Origin: an uncultured Anaerolineae bacterium
Lineage (GTDB): Bacteria; Chloroflexota; Anaerolineae; Promineifilales; Promineifilaceae
NCBI GenBank assembly: GCA_905479495.1
Contig: CAJQMR010000003.1
Coordinates: forward strand, 124,001 to 188,000
Direction of reading: 5' to 3'
Length of the DNA: 64,000 nt
This document shows, one piece after another, positions 21,888 to 31,018 of this stretch (the first letter of the stretch is position 1; every line of letters starts with the position of its first letter). The notes beneath the pieces were generated by a model that did not search any database, had not been told where the DNA came from, and worked only from the letters and a program-made list of their open reading frames with translations. The position numbers were made by a program, and so were the translations under genes.

Positions 21888-21930
21888 AGATGTGCTATTG
21901 ATTTCAACCCCACGAAGCAATAGCACATCT
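21888..21930. terminator. Hairpin after the DUF35 gene
   Basis: AGATGTGCTATTG (21888-21900) pairs perfectly with CAATAGCACATCT (21918-21930). It lies 17 bases after the stop codon. There is no T-run after it, but T-rich sequence precedes it, so it could terminate on the opposite strand or protect the 3' end. Confidence 0.6.
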
Positions 21931-22482
21931 GGCTTAAACATCACCTCCATTTTCGCTTCTTGCCAATTAGTACCTTCTCAGCAAAAGCCAAAACGATATC
22001 TCTTTTTAACTGAAATTGCTCTTTTTCATCCCCCTCACCTATCGCTTCCTGACTTAAAAAACCTAACGTAAATTCATTAGCTGTGCCAGGTGAGTTCTTC
22101 CCAATGGTCCATTATGAGGAAGAGCATCAAATATCTGGACTCCAGCCAACGATCCTACGCTTGCCTTGATTTGGTTCATATGTCGAATCTTGTGAACTCT
22201 ACACTCTTTGATTTCCCCTGTTCCACCCATGGCTTCGGAGCAGTGGGGAGTGCAAGTGGCAACCTGTAAAATAATACCCTAAAATACAGGTTGAAGATCA
22301 CGCCATCGCAGCAAGCACAGTTAGCTATATTCTAGCCAAGTACGCTTTTTGAATGATTCGAATGCTTTCAGGTAAACGAGTTTACCCGGAAGAAATGAAC
22401 ATGGGGATGACCAGTACGCCTAATTTAGCCTCCGTTCACTACGGCCGTTTAATAAGATCCGTCAAACGGAATCAATAACACA
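21931..22482. other. 552-base spacer before the sensor kinase
   Basis: I see no supported gene here. CCTGTAAAAT and a nearby ATACAGG form a weak inverted repeat around 22265-22292. One ACGGCCGT lies at about 22440, just before the kinase. The base composition is more AT-rich than the surrounding genes. A short open frame on the minus strand is noted under rejected items. Confidence 0.5.
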
Positions 22483-25400
22483 ATGTCTGATAACTCCCGC
22501 CTATCCCGCCTCTTACGGACACTGAATCCGCGCCAGAGCCTGCGAGCCCAGCTAGCGCTCACATTTGGGGCCCTGACAATCCTGCTCTCCATTCTCGTTA
22601 GCGTTTTGGTAGAGCGCACAGCCCAGGCCGACCTGCAAGCCGCCAGTGGCGACCAGTTGGCGAAATTGGCTTCTTACATGGCTGATGCCCTGGAGCAGGA
22701 TCTATTCGATCGTTACAGCGACATGGAACTGCTGTCACTATCCACGCGGTTGGCCAATCCAGAGACTTCTTTAGCGACGAAGCAGCAGTTGTTAGACCGT
22801 TTTTATAAGATTTATCCGACCTTCAGCTGGGTGGGACTGACTGATCTCGCGGGGCGGGTAGTGGTCAGCGCAGGTGAGGGTCCAGCGGGAAGTGCGGACA
22901 TCAGTAATTTGCCCTGGTTTGGGGAAGCCCTGAACCAGCCTTATGTAAACGATTTTTATATTGCGGCCACGGACAGTCAGCCTCGTCATTTTGTAACCAT
23001 CGCCATTCCAGTGATGGCGGAAACTGGCCAACCTAGTGGTATATTGAGCGCGTATTTAAATAGTGCCTGGCTCGAGGAGTTTAATACTTCTTTGCTGCAG
23101 TCTGCCCAGATTCAGTCCAATGTAAGCACGATGATTCTGACAGATAACGGCCGTTTCCTCTTTGGCGAAAACATCACACAGAACGAGCAACCCTGCCCTG
23201 AAGCTGCGGCCACTGCACAGCAAAATGAAAGCGGCTACCTGGTCAATACCCTGGCAAATGACATCACCTACCTCACCGGCTATGCGCATGTCCAACCGCG
23301 AGATAGTCTGAATGGGCTTAACTGGGTGACCCTGGTTTGCCAAGAGGCAGGCCTTGCGCTGGCACCCATTCGGAGTTTACAACAGCGCGTCCTCATCGTC
23401 GGGAGCAGCTTAGGCATTCTGTTCTTAATCATCGGCTGGGTTGTCGCGGCGCGCATTGCTCGCCCACTTACCGAAATTGCCCAGACCGCCAATCGGCTGC
23501 AACAAGGTGAAAGCGATGTAACTATTCCGGTCTACGCCGGTAAAAACGAGGTAAGTGACCTCTCCTATTCATTACATAATCTGGTGAGTAACCTGGCGCA
23601 ACGAACGAATGAATTGGCGGCAACAGAGCAAGAATTGGAAGAAGTCAACAACACACTGGAAACCATCATCCGCTCAGTACCGCTGGCAATTTTCCTATTA
23701 GACCCAGATGGTGTGGCCCACGCCTGGAATCCAGCAGCTCGCAAGATGTTCGGCTGGCATGAAGACGATCTAGCGACAGTGCCAAGCCCACTTCACACCA
23801 TGCAAAACGATCCTGATTTTCGCCAAATGTTGCATCGTACCCTGGGCGGCGAAGTCTTGACTAACGAAGAGAAGCAGCACGTACGGCACGATGGCACTCC
23901 TATGCATATTAGCATTGCGATGGCGCCCATTCATGATGCTCAGGGCCAACCGACTGGGGCGGTTACGGTTTTATCAGATGTCACAGAACGTAAATTAGCC
24001 GAAGCGCAGCTTCATGAGGCTCATCGTACGCTGGCCATCTTGATGAGCAATCTGCCCGGCATGGCGTACCGTCGCCATCCGGAGGGGACGCATGCCCTGA
24101 CTTTTGCCAGTGATGGTTGTTTTGACCTGACAGGTTATACGCGAGAAGCGTTGGTAAATGATAACACCATCCATTTTGCCGACTTAATCCACCCTGATGA
24201 TCGAGAGCTGGTGTTTGCCGAAATGGAACGGGGAATATTGACACAACGGCCGTATCAATGCACCTATCGCATTACCACCGCCAACGGCCATGAACGCTGG
24301 GTGTGGGAGCAGGGTGAAGCTGTCTTTGCCAAAGATGGCACACTGCAAGCCCTGGAAGGCTTCATCACCGACAACACAGGTCAGGTCATGGCCCGACAAG
24401 AATTGGAACAACGGGTCGCCGACCGCACACGCAAGCTATCCGTCCTCAACGACGTGCTGCGCCTGACGACCCAAACCGATAACCTGACGGCGCTTCTATC
24501 CAATGTTTTAAAACGTGTGCTTTCTGCAACCCACGGAGAAGTTGGCTACATCCATCTGCTGGATAGTGAAAATCGCTTTCGCCTGGCCACACAGCAAGGA
24601 TTACCCTCAGAAGTGGCTGCGACCGTTACCGGTTTGTCCAGCGAGCAAGGTGAAACTGCGTGCAGTTGGGTAGCCACCCACAACACAATCCTGAGCATCC
24701 CGGATATTCGCGCAGATGCTCGCACTGATTGCCTGAGCCAACTGCCGCCGCATCTAAACATTTACGTGGGTGTCCCGTTGACAACCCATGGAGAGGTTGG
24801 CGGCGTTTTGAACCTGGTAGGCGGCGACACCAGTCAATTTGCTGACGAAGAGATGGAAATTCTGGCTGCTGTAGGCCGACAAATTGGCAGTGCCATCGAG
24901 ACAGCGCGGCTGCGACAGCAGGAAGGGAATCTGATGGTGCTGCAAGAACGCAACCGGCTGGCACGTGATTTGCATGACTCGGTTACGCAATCGTTGTACA
25001 GCGTGGTTCTGTTTGCCGAAGCGAGCCGCCGCAAGCTAAACAGCGGCCAGACTGAGCAGGCCACAGCTTATCTGGGCCGTGTCAACGAAACTAGCCAACA
25101 AGCGTTGAAAGAAATGCGTCTGTTTATTCACAAGTTACGGCCGTCTCTATTGCAGGAAGAAGGTTTAGCTCGGGCCTTAAAGCAGCGCCTCAAAGCGGTT
25201 GAAGGTCGCAGTGGCATCGACCACGAACTCACCATCGAAGGGGATTTGGATTTGCCGCCCCGGTTGGAAGAAGCGTTGTATCATATCAGCCACGAGGCGT
25301 TGAATAATTCGCTCAAACATGCTCGTGCCAACAAGGTCAATGTTAGTCTGACTTGTCGCAAGCAACGAGTGGAAATGACCATCAGTGATGATGGACGCGG

Positions 25401-25554
25401 GTTTGATGTGGAAACGGCCGTTACCAGCGATGGCATCGGTCTGACAAGTATGCGCGAACGGGTCGAAGCATTTAACGGCACCGTAACGCTGCAATCGGTG
25501 CCCGGACAGGGGACAACGGTAAACGTTATTCTGCCGTTACAAAGTGAATCATAA
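22483..25554 (+). CDS. Membrane sensor histidine kinase, PAS-PAS-GAF-HisKA_3
   Basis: A 1023-residue sensor. Residues about 20-45 form a membrane helix; 46-300 are extracytoplasmic and look like a double-Cache sensor; about 305-330 form a second helix, followed by HAMP, two PAS domains (around 390-505 and 515-640, the second ending GHERWVWEQGEAVF), a GAF domain (about 660-810), and a NarL-type kinase core with the phosphorylated His831 (LARDLHDSVTQSLYS) and ATPase boxes DDGRGFD and GIGLTSMRERV. It is followed by two response regulators. The ligand is unknown. Confidence 0.92.
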   Translation: MSDNSRLSRLLRTLNPRQSLRAQLALTFGALTILLSILVSVLVERTAQADLQAASGDQLAKLASYMADALEQDLFDRYSDMELLSLSTRLANPETSLATKQQLLDRFYKIYPTFSWVGLTDLAGRVVVSAGEGPAGSADISNLPWFGEALNQPYVNDFYIAATDSQPRHFVTIAIPVMAETGQPSGILSAYLNSAWLEEFNTSLLQSAQIQSNVSTMILTDNGRFLFGENITQNEQPCPEAAATAQQNESGYLVNTLANDITYLTGYAHVQPRDSLNGLNWVTLVCQEAGLALAPIRSLQQRVLIVGSSLGILFLIIGWVVAARIARPLTEIAQTANRLQQGESDVTIPVYAGKNEVSDLSYSLHNLVSNLAQRTNELAATEQELEEVNNTLETIIRSVPLAIFLLDPDGVAHAWNPAARKMFGWHEDDLATVPSPLHTMQNDPDFRQMLHRTLGGEVLTNEEKQHVRHDGTPMHISIAMAPIHDAQGQPTGAVTVLSDVTERKLAEAQLHEAHRTLAILMSNLPGMAYRRHPEGTHALTFASDGCFDLTGYTREALVNDNTIHFADLIHPDDRELVFAEMERGILTQRPYQCTYRITTANGHERWVWEQGEAVFAKDGTLQALEGFITDNTGQVMARQELEQRVADRTRKLSVLNDVLRLTTQTDNLTALLSNVLKRVLSATHGEVGYIHLLDSENRFRLATQQGLPSEVAATVTGLSSEQGETACSWVATHNTILSIPDIRADARTDCLSQLPPHLNIYVGVPLTTHGEVGGVLNLVGGDTSQFADEEMEILAAVGRQIGSAIETARLRQQEGNLMVLQERNRLARDLHDSVTQSLYSVVLFAEASRRKLNSGQTEQATAYLGRVNETSQQALKEMRLFIHKLRPSLLQEEGLARALKQRLKAVEGRSGIDHELTIEGDLDLPPRLEEALYHISHEALNNSLKHARANKVNVSLTCRKQRVEMTISDDGRGFDVETAVTSDGIGLTSMRERVEAFNGTVTLQSVPGQGTTVNVILPLQSES

Positions 25555-25678
25555 CCGGTAATAGCCCCAAAAAAGAGCATACGGTTATCATAGTTTCTAT
25601 TAGAAATCCCTTTATGAACTTTCTGACTTTGCCTTTTTCAAGTAGACTTGCTCAATATTAAACAAAAGGAAAAAAGAA

Positions 25679-26338
25679 ATGAGTCAACCCATTCGCGTAT
25701 TTTTAGCCGACGACCACGCTGTCGTTCGTGAGGGGCTGGTCGCTTTAATCGAAACCGAAGAGGATATGGAAGTGGTGGGCACAGGTGAAAATGGCGAAGA
25801 AGCCGTGCGCCGCGTGCTGCATTTCCAGCCTGATGTGACCCTGCTGGACCTGCACATGCCCCGCAAAGGGGGGCAGGAAGCCATTGTTGAAATCAGAGAA
25901 GCGCTGCCGGAGGCACGGATTCTTGTCCTCACCAGCTTTGGCGATGACGAAAACGTGTTCACCGCCATTAAAAGCGGCGCACTGGGCTACTTGCTAAAAG
26001 ACACGCCGCCCCACGAACTGATTCGTGCCATCCGCAACGTCTATGAAGGCAAATCGGCTCTGCATCCCGATATTGCCCTCAAGGTTATCCAAGAATTGAA
26101 TCGGCCGGAAGGCAAACCGCTGACTGAAGATCCTTTGACCGAGCGGGAAGTGGACGTGCTGAAGCAGGTGGCACGCGGCCTTTCCAATGAAGAAATCGCT
26201 GAAATCCTGGTTGTTAGTGAACGCACGGTGCGGACTCACGTCAGCAACATTTTAGGTAAGTTGCATCTGGCTAATCGGACACAGGCGGCTCTTTATGCAC
26301 TTCGCGAGGGCATTACTACGTTAGACAATACAGAATAA
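25679..26338 (+). CDS. NarL/FixJ-type response regulator 1
   Basis: A 219-residue regulator. The receiver domain has the acidic pair Asp11-Asp12, phosphoacceptor Asp57 (VTLLDLHMP) and the conserved Lys in LLKDTPP. The LuxR-type HTH is at about 150-212 (LTEREVDVLKQVARGLSNEE, SERTVRTHVSNILGKL). It lies 124 bases after the kinase and is its likely partner. A terminator and the first CAAATGACGTA-type element follow it. Confidence 0.93.
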   Translation: MSQPIRVFLADDHAVVREGLVALIETEEDMEVVGTGENGEEAVRRVLHFQPDVTLLDLHMPRKGGQEAIVEIREALPEARILVLTSFGDDENVFTAIKSGALGYLLKDTPPHELIRAIRNVYEGKSALHPDIALKVIQELNRPEGKPLTEDPLTEREVDVLKQVARGLSNEEIAEILVVSERTVRTHVSNILGKLHLANRTQAALYALREGITTLDNTE

Positions 26339-26380
26339 CAACACAACCCAAGACTGATTGCCTGACAATTAAATATCTTC

Positions 26381-26455
26381 TACGTCATTTGACTTAGCGT
26401 GCTGCTCATAAGAGCAGCACTTTTGTTATAGGGGAAATCACAACATATCGCCGAT
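26381..26455. promoter_or_regulatory. CAAATGACGTA/CCGATG intergenic element A
   Basis: TACGTCATTTG (26381-26391, the reverse orientation of CAAATGACGTA) lies 43 bases after a stop codon. A terminator hairpin, TTTTGTTATAGG and then CGCCGATG (26449-26456) follow. The next gene starts about 85 bases downstream. Five further copies lie at 27230, 28876, 37025, 38422 and 57490. Confidence 0.7.
26399..26425 (+). terminator. Terminator after response regulator 1
   Basis: GTGCTGCT (26399-26406) pairs with AGCAGCAC (26413-26420) and is followed by TTTTG. The hairpin lies inside intergenic element A. Confidence 0.8.
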
Positions 26456-26539
26456 GCGGATTGACGGCTAATCGGGTACGGTTCAAAGGTTACGGTGAGA
26501 GCAAGGAGCACGAATCCGCCTTTAAAACAAATATCTGAC

Positions 26540-27193
26540 ATGGAAGAAAACATTCACATTCTCATTGTAGATGATTATGCCGTCGTTCGAGAGGGGCTGC
26601 GTGCCTTTGTCACGACGGAACCGGACATGGTTGTGATTGGTGAAGCAGCCGATAGGGAAACGGCCGTACAGCAATGCCTGGAACGCCAACCCGACGTCGT
26701 TGTCATGGATTTAGCCTTACCGGATAACGAGGGGATAAACACTATCCAGACCATTAAACAGCAATGTCCCAATATCCATACCCTGGTTCTAACCAACTTC
26801 GCTGAAGAAGATCGCGTTTTGGCAGCCATGAAAGCCGGTGCTCAAGGATACATGTTGAAAGACGCCACCACCAAAGACATTGTCCAGGCCATCCGTGATG
26901 TCCACCAAGGCAAAATTGTGCTGCATCCCTCGGTGTCTTACCTGCTGTTGCAAGCGCTGCAGCTACCAGACACAAAGGAACAAACTGTGCTGCATAGCCT
27001 CACGGAACGAGAAACCGAAGTGCTGCAATTAGTGGCTCAGGGTCATACCAATCAGATAATTGCTAACCAGCTGGGCATAGACGAGCGGACTGTTCGGGTT
27101 CACGTCACCCACATTTTGCAAAAATTGGGCCTGGATAATCGCACACAAGCGGCTCTTTTTGCCCTGCGACACGGTTTGGTTGCCCTGAAATAA
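26540..27193 (+). CDS. NarL/FixJ-type response regulator 2
   Basis: A 217-residue paralogue of the preceding regulator: Asp11-Asp12, phosphoacceptor Asp57 (VVVMDLALP), Lys in MLKDATT, and a LuxR-type HTH (LTERETEVLQLVAQGHTNQI, DERTVRVHVTHILQKLGL). The frame is open to 26495, but the ATG at 26540 begins the receiver domain at family length. It has its own upstream element and downstream element, so it is transcribed apart from regulator 1. It may share the sensor kinase, which would give a branched system. Confidence 0.92.
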   Translation: MEENIHILIVDDYAVVREGLRAFVTTEPDMVVIGEAADRETAVQQCLERQPDVVVMDLALPDNEGINTIQTIKQQCPNIHTLVLTNFAEEDRVLAAMKAGAQGYMLKDATTKDIVQAIRDVHQGKIVLHPSVSYLLLQALQLPDTKEQTVLHSLTERETEVLQLVAQGHTNQIIANQLGIDERTVRVHVTHILQKLGLDNRTQAALFALRHGLVALK

Positions 27194-27229
27194 GCTGACG
27201 GATTAGCCACTGCCCATGTATTATCTCCT

Positions 27230-27326
27230 TACGTCATTTGTCATAGCCTCCATAAACATTTGCCTCAAGATACACACTCCTAAATAGTCATTTTGACGCG
27301 TGATGGTTACGCCTTCGCGCCGATGG
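27230..27326. promoter_or_regulatory. CAAATGACGTA/CCGATG intergenic element B
   Basis: TACGTCATTTGTC begins 36 bases after the stop of response regulator 2. CGCCGATGG (27318-27326) closes the element. No hairpin lies between the two boxes here; one follows downstream. Confidence 0.65.
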
Positions 27327-27365
27327 CTCGTCCCCCTGTTGCCATTAAGCTAAATACAGTAAACA

Positions 27366-27395
27366 GACCCTCATATACTCAAAATGAGGGGTCTT
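27366..27395 (+). terminator. Terminator-like hairpin upstream of PRC gene
   Basis: GACCCTCAT (27366-27374) pairs with ATGAGGGGTC (27384-27393, one bulged G) and is followed by TTT. It lies downstream of element B and before the next gene, so it ends read-through or forms a leader attenuator. Confidence 0.55.
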
Positions 27396-27536
27396 TGAAA
27401 ACTGGCCAATAGTTGCTGATCGTCAGCGGTGGGCCAGAAGAAATCGACTGGATTCGTGGCATTTTGGCGGCCAAGGTCATGGAAGCATCATTTAACGATC
27501 CAGTGCTCCACTTACCCTACCCGGAGGTATAACGTA

Positions 27537-28181
27537 ATGGATATTCCTTTAGATGTTGAAGTTTTTTGTTCAGATGGGGCCTGTGGCCGATCGACGGCCA
27601 TTATCATCAATCCGGTCTCGCAAGAAGTCACCCACGTTGTTGTGGCCACGCAAGAAATGCTGCATAGCGAATACCTGGTGCCGGTTACGCTGATCGAGGA
27701 AAGCGACGCTGACCGAATTCAATTGCGATGTCGGCGTAATACGCTGGCAGCCATGGAGCCCTTTCACAAGGTCAAATTTGTCCGGCTGGATGATTTGGAA
27801 AAAGCGGATAGACCACCAGCAAAGATACCAGAAGCGCATATGACTTACGCCTGGCTGTGGCCTTACATCACCTCTAGGGGGGACTATGGCACTTACGTTA
27901 ATGTGGAGCAAATTCCCCACGATGAACTGGCTGTTCATCGCGGCGCGCATGTAGAAGCGACAGACGGCCGTATCGGGCAAGTAGACGAATTTGTTATTAA
28001 TCCTGAAAACGACCACATCACCCACCTGGTCTTACGTGAAGGCCATCTGTGGGGCCAAAAAGACATCATGATCCCCATTTCAGAAGTTGAACGTGTGGGG
28101 TCCAACGTCGTTTATTTGAAATTAGACAAACAAGCTGTGGAAAATCTGCCCGCCATGCAAGTAAAGCGCTGGTGGAAATAG
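27537..28181 (+). CDS. PRC-barrel-like protein 1
   Basis: A 214-residue soluble protein made of two beta-barrel-like halves. The C-terminal half is a clear PRC-barrel pattern (GAHVEATDGRIGQVDEFVIN, THLVLREGHLWGQKDIMIPI); the N-terminal half repeats it weakly (GRSTAIIINPVSQEVTHVVV). PRC barrels bind proteins or RNA in RimM, photosynthetic reaction centres and sporulation or stress proteins; the role here is unknown. The start is the ATG at 27537 behind GGAGGT. It is the first of three paralogues (also 28224 and 36394) and follows element B. Confidence 0.85.
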   Translation: MDIPLDVEVFCSDGACGRSTAIIINPVSQEVTHVVVATQEMLHSEYLVPVTLIEESDADRIQLRCRRNTLAAMEPFHKVKFVRLDDLEKADRPPAKIPEAHMTYAWLWPYITSRGDYGTYVNVEQIPHDELAVHRGAHVEATDGRIGQVDEFVINPENDHITHLVLREGHLWGQKDIMIPISEVERVGSNVVYLKLDKQAVENLPAMQVKRWWK

Positions 28182-28223
28182 CGGTACCTCGTAGCAAATA
28201 ACCTGCCCAAGCAAAGGAACAAC

Positions 28224-28859
28224 ATGATGGACATTCCCTTAAACGTTGACGTCTATTGCAGCAATGAAGAAGTATGCGGCCGTTCTGTTTCCATTATTCT
28301 CAACCCGGTTACAGAAAAAATTACCCATTTTGTGATTCGAACGAAAGAATTGGTGCACCTGGAATACATGGTGCCTATCGAATACATTGTGGAAAGTACG
28401 CCGCATAAAATTCAACTGCGCTGCTCTCGTAAAGAGTTAGCCAGATTCGATCCCTTTACCCACGTTGAACTTTTAGACCCATACGAAGTGGGCTATCCCC
28501 ACCTGCCACCTATATACGAAAGGGAAGCCGTGGGTATGTGGCCTTACACCGTGCCAGACAATTACATGACGGCCGTTCCCATCGAAGACATCCCTCATGG
28601 TGAGTTAGCCATTCATCGAGGGGCCCATGTTGAAGCGGCAGACGGCCGTATCGGCCGCGTTGATGAATTTCTCGTCAATCCCAAAAACAGCAACATCACC
28701 CATTTGGTGCTGCGCGAAGGTCACCTCTGGGGGCAAAAAGATATCACCATTCCTATCACCGAAATTGATCATATTGAGGAAGATGTGGTCTACCTCAAGC
28801 TGGATAAACACGCCATTGAACATATGCCCGGCATTCTCATCAAACGCTGGTGGCAGTAG
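28224..28859 (+). CDS. PRC-barrel-like protein 2
   Basis: A 211-residue paralogue of the preceding gene with the same two-part layout. HGELAIHRGAHVEAADGRIG and THLVLREGHLWGQKDITIPI are almost identical to PRC protein 1. Two ATG codons stand in tandem (28224 and 28227); AAAGGA at 28214-28219 favours the first. It lies 42 bases after PRC protein 1 without a terminator, so the two are co-transcribed and arose by tandem duplication. The function is not known. Confidence 0.85.
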   Translation: MMDIPLNVDVYCSNEEVCGRSVSIILNPVTEKITHFVIRTKELVHLEYMVPIEYIVESTPHKIQLRCSRKELARFDPFTHVELLDPYEVGYPHLPPIYEREAVGMWPYTVPDNYMTAVPIEDIPHGELAIHRGAHVEAADGRIGRVDEFLVNPKNSNITHLVLREGHLWGQKDITIPITEIDHIEEDVVYLKLDKHAIEHMPGILIKRWWQ

Positions 28860-28875
28860 GCACACGCCTCATTTT

Positions 28876-28926
28876 TACGTCATTTGTCCTACGAACAGTT
28901 TTGGCCTCCCGGTCATCCTGCCGATG
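28876..28926. promoter_or_regulatory. CAAATGACGTA/CCGATG intergenic element C
   Basis: TACGTCATTTGTC begins 17 bases after the PRC 2 stop codon. TTTTGGCC, CCCGGTCATCC and GCCGATG (28920-28926) follow, matching the 3' block of elements D, E and F. This is the shortest copy and it has no hairpin. The next gene starts 82 bases downstream. Confidence 0.65.
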
Positions 28927-29007
28927 TTGTGCTTGCCTAAGCAGCGTAAGATGAAAACGATGATTTCACAACTGGCTCACCCAGAAATCGACAACAAGGA
29001 GTGCAAT

Positions 29008-30081
29008 ATGAGTAAATTACATGAAGCGACCGGACTGGGCCAATCAATTTGGCTAACTGGTTTGGATCGGCCGTTTATTCACAACCATGGCCTACTAGAA
29101 TTGATTCAACTTGGCGTTCATGGCGTCACGACACATCCGCAAGCCATTGCTGACGCCCTGACCAACAGCAGCGAATATGACCATCAGTTAATGGAATTGA
29201 TCCGCAAAGGGAACGACATTAAAACGATCTCAGAAAAGCTGCTGTTTACGGATGTACAAACGGCCGTTGACCTCATTCACACCATTTACGAACGCACACA
29301 TGGGGTGGATGGTTACGTGAGCCTGGATGTAAACCCGGCGCTGGAACATAATGTGGATGGACTGGTATCGGAAGGGCTGCGGCTGGCCTATGACGTAGAC
29401 CGGGTAAACATGATGGTGCAAATACCAGCGACAGCGCTGGGCATCCAGGCTATCGAGCAGTTAATTGGCGAAGGCACCAACGTCAATGCCACGCATATTT
29501 ACACTGTTGAAACATACGAAAAAGTCGTACAGGCTTATCTGGCTGGCCTCGATTATTTCTGGGCCCATCTCTCCATCTGGCGCTTACCACCAGCGGCAGT
29601 GGCGACGATACCCGTTACCCGGCTGGACCAAACTGTAGATGGCCTGTTGGCTGACGACAATCCACTGCAAGGCACGGCGGGGATAGCCACAGCCAAAATG
29701 ATTTACGGCCGTTTCCAACACTATTTCAGCAGTAACGAATGGAAACATTTGGCCAAGCACGGCTCGCGACTACAACGGCCGTTATGGGAAAGCAGCGACG
29801 ACCCTCGCTACGTCCATGGCCTTATAGGACCCAACACCATCCACAGTCTGCCCTTGGCCCACATCACCACCTTCCTCGAAGAAAGCCCTATGACCAACAC
29901 CCTGACACCGGGGCGAGACAAAGCGCAACAGACCTTGACCAACTTGACCCAACAAGGCATTGACCTGGCTGCCATCGAAAAACAGCTCCAGGCTGAAGCC
30001 GCCAAAACAATACGCCGTGCTTACCAGGCATTAGCCAACACCGTTATCGAGCGCCGCGACGAATTAGCCACGACCTTCTAA
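29008..30081 (+). CDS. Transaldolase-fold paralogue lacking the Schiff-base lysine
   Basis: A 357-residue protein that aligns along its length with the true transaldolase at 60684 (GQSIWL, YVSLDVNPALEHNVDG, VNMMVQIPAT), but the catalytic positions are changed. The Schiff-base Lys (MIKVPGT, Lys148 there) is Gln138 here (codon 29419-29421). SIWLD becomes SIWLT, TSNPAIF becomes TTHPQAI, SLEVSP becomes SLDVNP, and VTLLFNLSRY becomes ATHIYTVETY. It cannot work as a transaldolase by the known mechanism and may be regulatory or bind a sugar phosphate. ATG 29008 follows AAGGAG. One base separates it from the oxidase operon. Confidence 0.88.
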   Translation: MSKLHEATGLGQSIWLTGLDRPFIHNHGLLELIQLGVHGVTTHPQAIADALTNSSEYDHQLMELIRKGNDIKTISEKLLFTDVQTAVDLIHTIYERTHGVDGYVSLDVNPALEHNVDGLVSEGLRLAYDVDRVNMMVQIPATALGIQAIEQLIGEGTNVNATHIYTVETYEKVVQAYLAGLDYFWAHLSIWRLPPAAVATIPVTRLDQTVDGLLADDNPLQGTAGIATAKMIYGRFQHYFSSNEWKHLAKHGSRLQRPLWESSDDPRYVHGLIGPNTIHSLPLAHITTFLEESPMTNTLTPGRDKAQQTLTNLTQQGIDLAAIEKQLQAEAAKTIRRAYQALANTVIERRDELATTF

Positions 30082-30082
30082 G

Positions 30083-31018
30083 ATGATTAGTTCACCCTTT
30101 GATCCCAATTCGCCGCTGGCGGCGTCAATCACCACCTTGCTTTTTGTTACCCTCATCATCGGTGGTATCGTCTTCCTCATCGTTTTGGGACCCACGTTAT
30201 ATTCATACATTCGCTTCCGTGCCCGCCCCGGCGATGACACAGAACCATACCAAAATCTGGGCAACACTCGCTTGGAAATCACCTGGACTGTCACCCCGGC
30301 CATCCTGCTAGCACTCCTTTTTGGCCTTACCTTGATGACCATGCATCGCTCCGATCCCCCCATCCCTGATAATCCCCAGCCAGACCTGATTATCACTGGT
30401 CACCAATGGTGGTGGGAAGTGCTGTACCCCAACTCTGGCGTTGTCACCGCCAACGAAATCCATATCCCCACCGGCAAGCAGCTTTTGGTTCAGGTTGATT
30501 CAGCTGATGTTATCCATGACTTTTGGGTGCCGCAGTTGGGACGCAAAGTGGACGCCACACCCGGTTACACCACTCATATGTGGCTGCAAGCAGACAAACC
30601 GGGCACCTACCTGGGCACCTGCAACGAATATTGCGGCACCCAGCACGCCTGGATGCGCATCCGCGTTATCGCCGAGTCCCCAACTGACTTTGCCGCCTGG
30701 GAACAAAGCCAAACCCAAATTCCGGCCATCCCCACAACCGGCGACGCCGCCACTGGTGCGCAGCTATTCCAAGACCTGACCTGCACCAAATGCCACAGTA
30801 TAGATGGAACGGCCGCTTCTGCCGGAATTGGTCCCGATCTCACTCACCTGGGCAGCCGTGAAACACTGGCCGCCGGCGTCCTGGATAACACCCCGGAAAA
30901 TCTGGCCACCTGGCTGGCCAATCCGCAAGCTGTTAAGCCCGGCGTCCACATGCCCAATCTAAAGCTGCAACCCGATGAGGTAAATACCCTGGTCACCTAC
31001 CTGGAGAGTTTGCAATGA
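30083..31018 (+). CDS. coxB: Cytochrome c oxidase subunit II with cytochrome c domain (caa3 type)
   Basis: A 311-residue subunit. Two N-terminal membrane helices (residues about 15-40 and 65-90) anchor the CuA cupredoxin domain, whose ligands lie in CNEYCGTQHAWM. A C-terminal cytochrome c domain with the haem motif CTKCH and a distal Met (HMPNL) is fused on, which defines the caa3 type and lets the oxidase take electrons directly. Its stop overlaps the start of subunit I (ATGA). Confidence 0.95.
   Translation: MISSPFDPNSPLAASITTLLFVTLIIGGIVFLIVLGPTLYSYIRFRARPGDDTEPYQNLGNTRLEITWTVTPAILLALLFGLTLMTMHRSDPPIPDNPQPDLIITGHQWWWEVLYPNSGVVTANEIHIPTGKQLLVQVDSADVIHDFWVPQLGRKVDATPGYTTHMWLQADKPGTYLGTCNEYCGTQHAWMRIRVIAESPTDFAAWEQSQTQIPAIPTTGDAATGAQLFQDLTCTKCHSIDGTAASAGIGPDLTHLGSRETLAAGVLDNTPENLATWLANPQAVKPGVHMPNLKLQPDEVNTLVTYLESLQ

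Larger units (their letters stand above)
27194..27536. other. 343-base spacer with element B and a terminator
   Basis: No gene is supported here. It holds element B (27230-27326), a terminator (27366-27395) and about 140 bases of leader before the PRC-barrel gene. The frame of that gene is open upstream to 27429, but the residues there are not PRC-like. Confidence 0.6.

Noticed and set aside
22063..22278. About 71 open codons on the minus strand in the spacer before the sensor kinase
   Set aside because: The only internal ATG codons give 38-55 residues with no ribosome site or recognisable family. It may be a gene fragment, but the sequence gives no support.
28627..29007. N-terminal extension of the transaldolase-fold gene to 28627
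   Set aside because: The open frame continues into the PRC-barrel gene, but residues before 29008 show no transaldolase likeness, and AAGGAG precedes the ATG at 29008.
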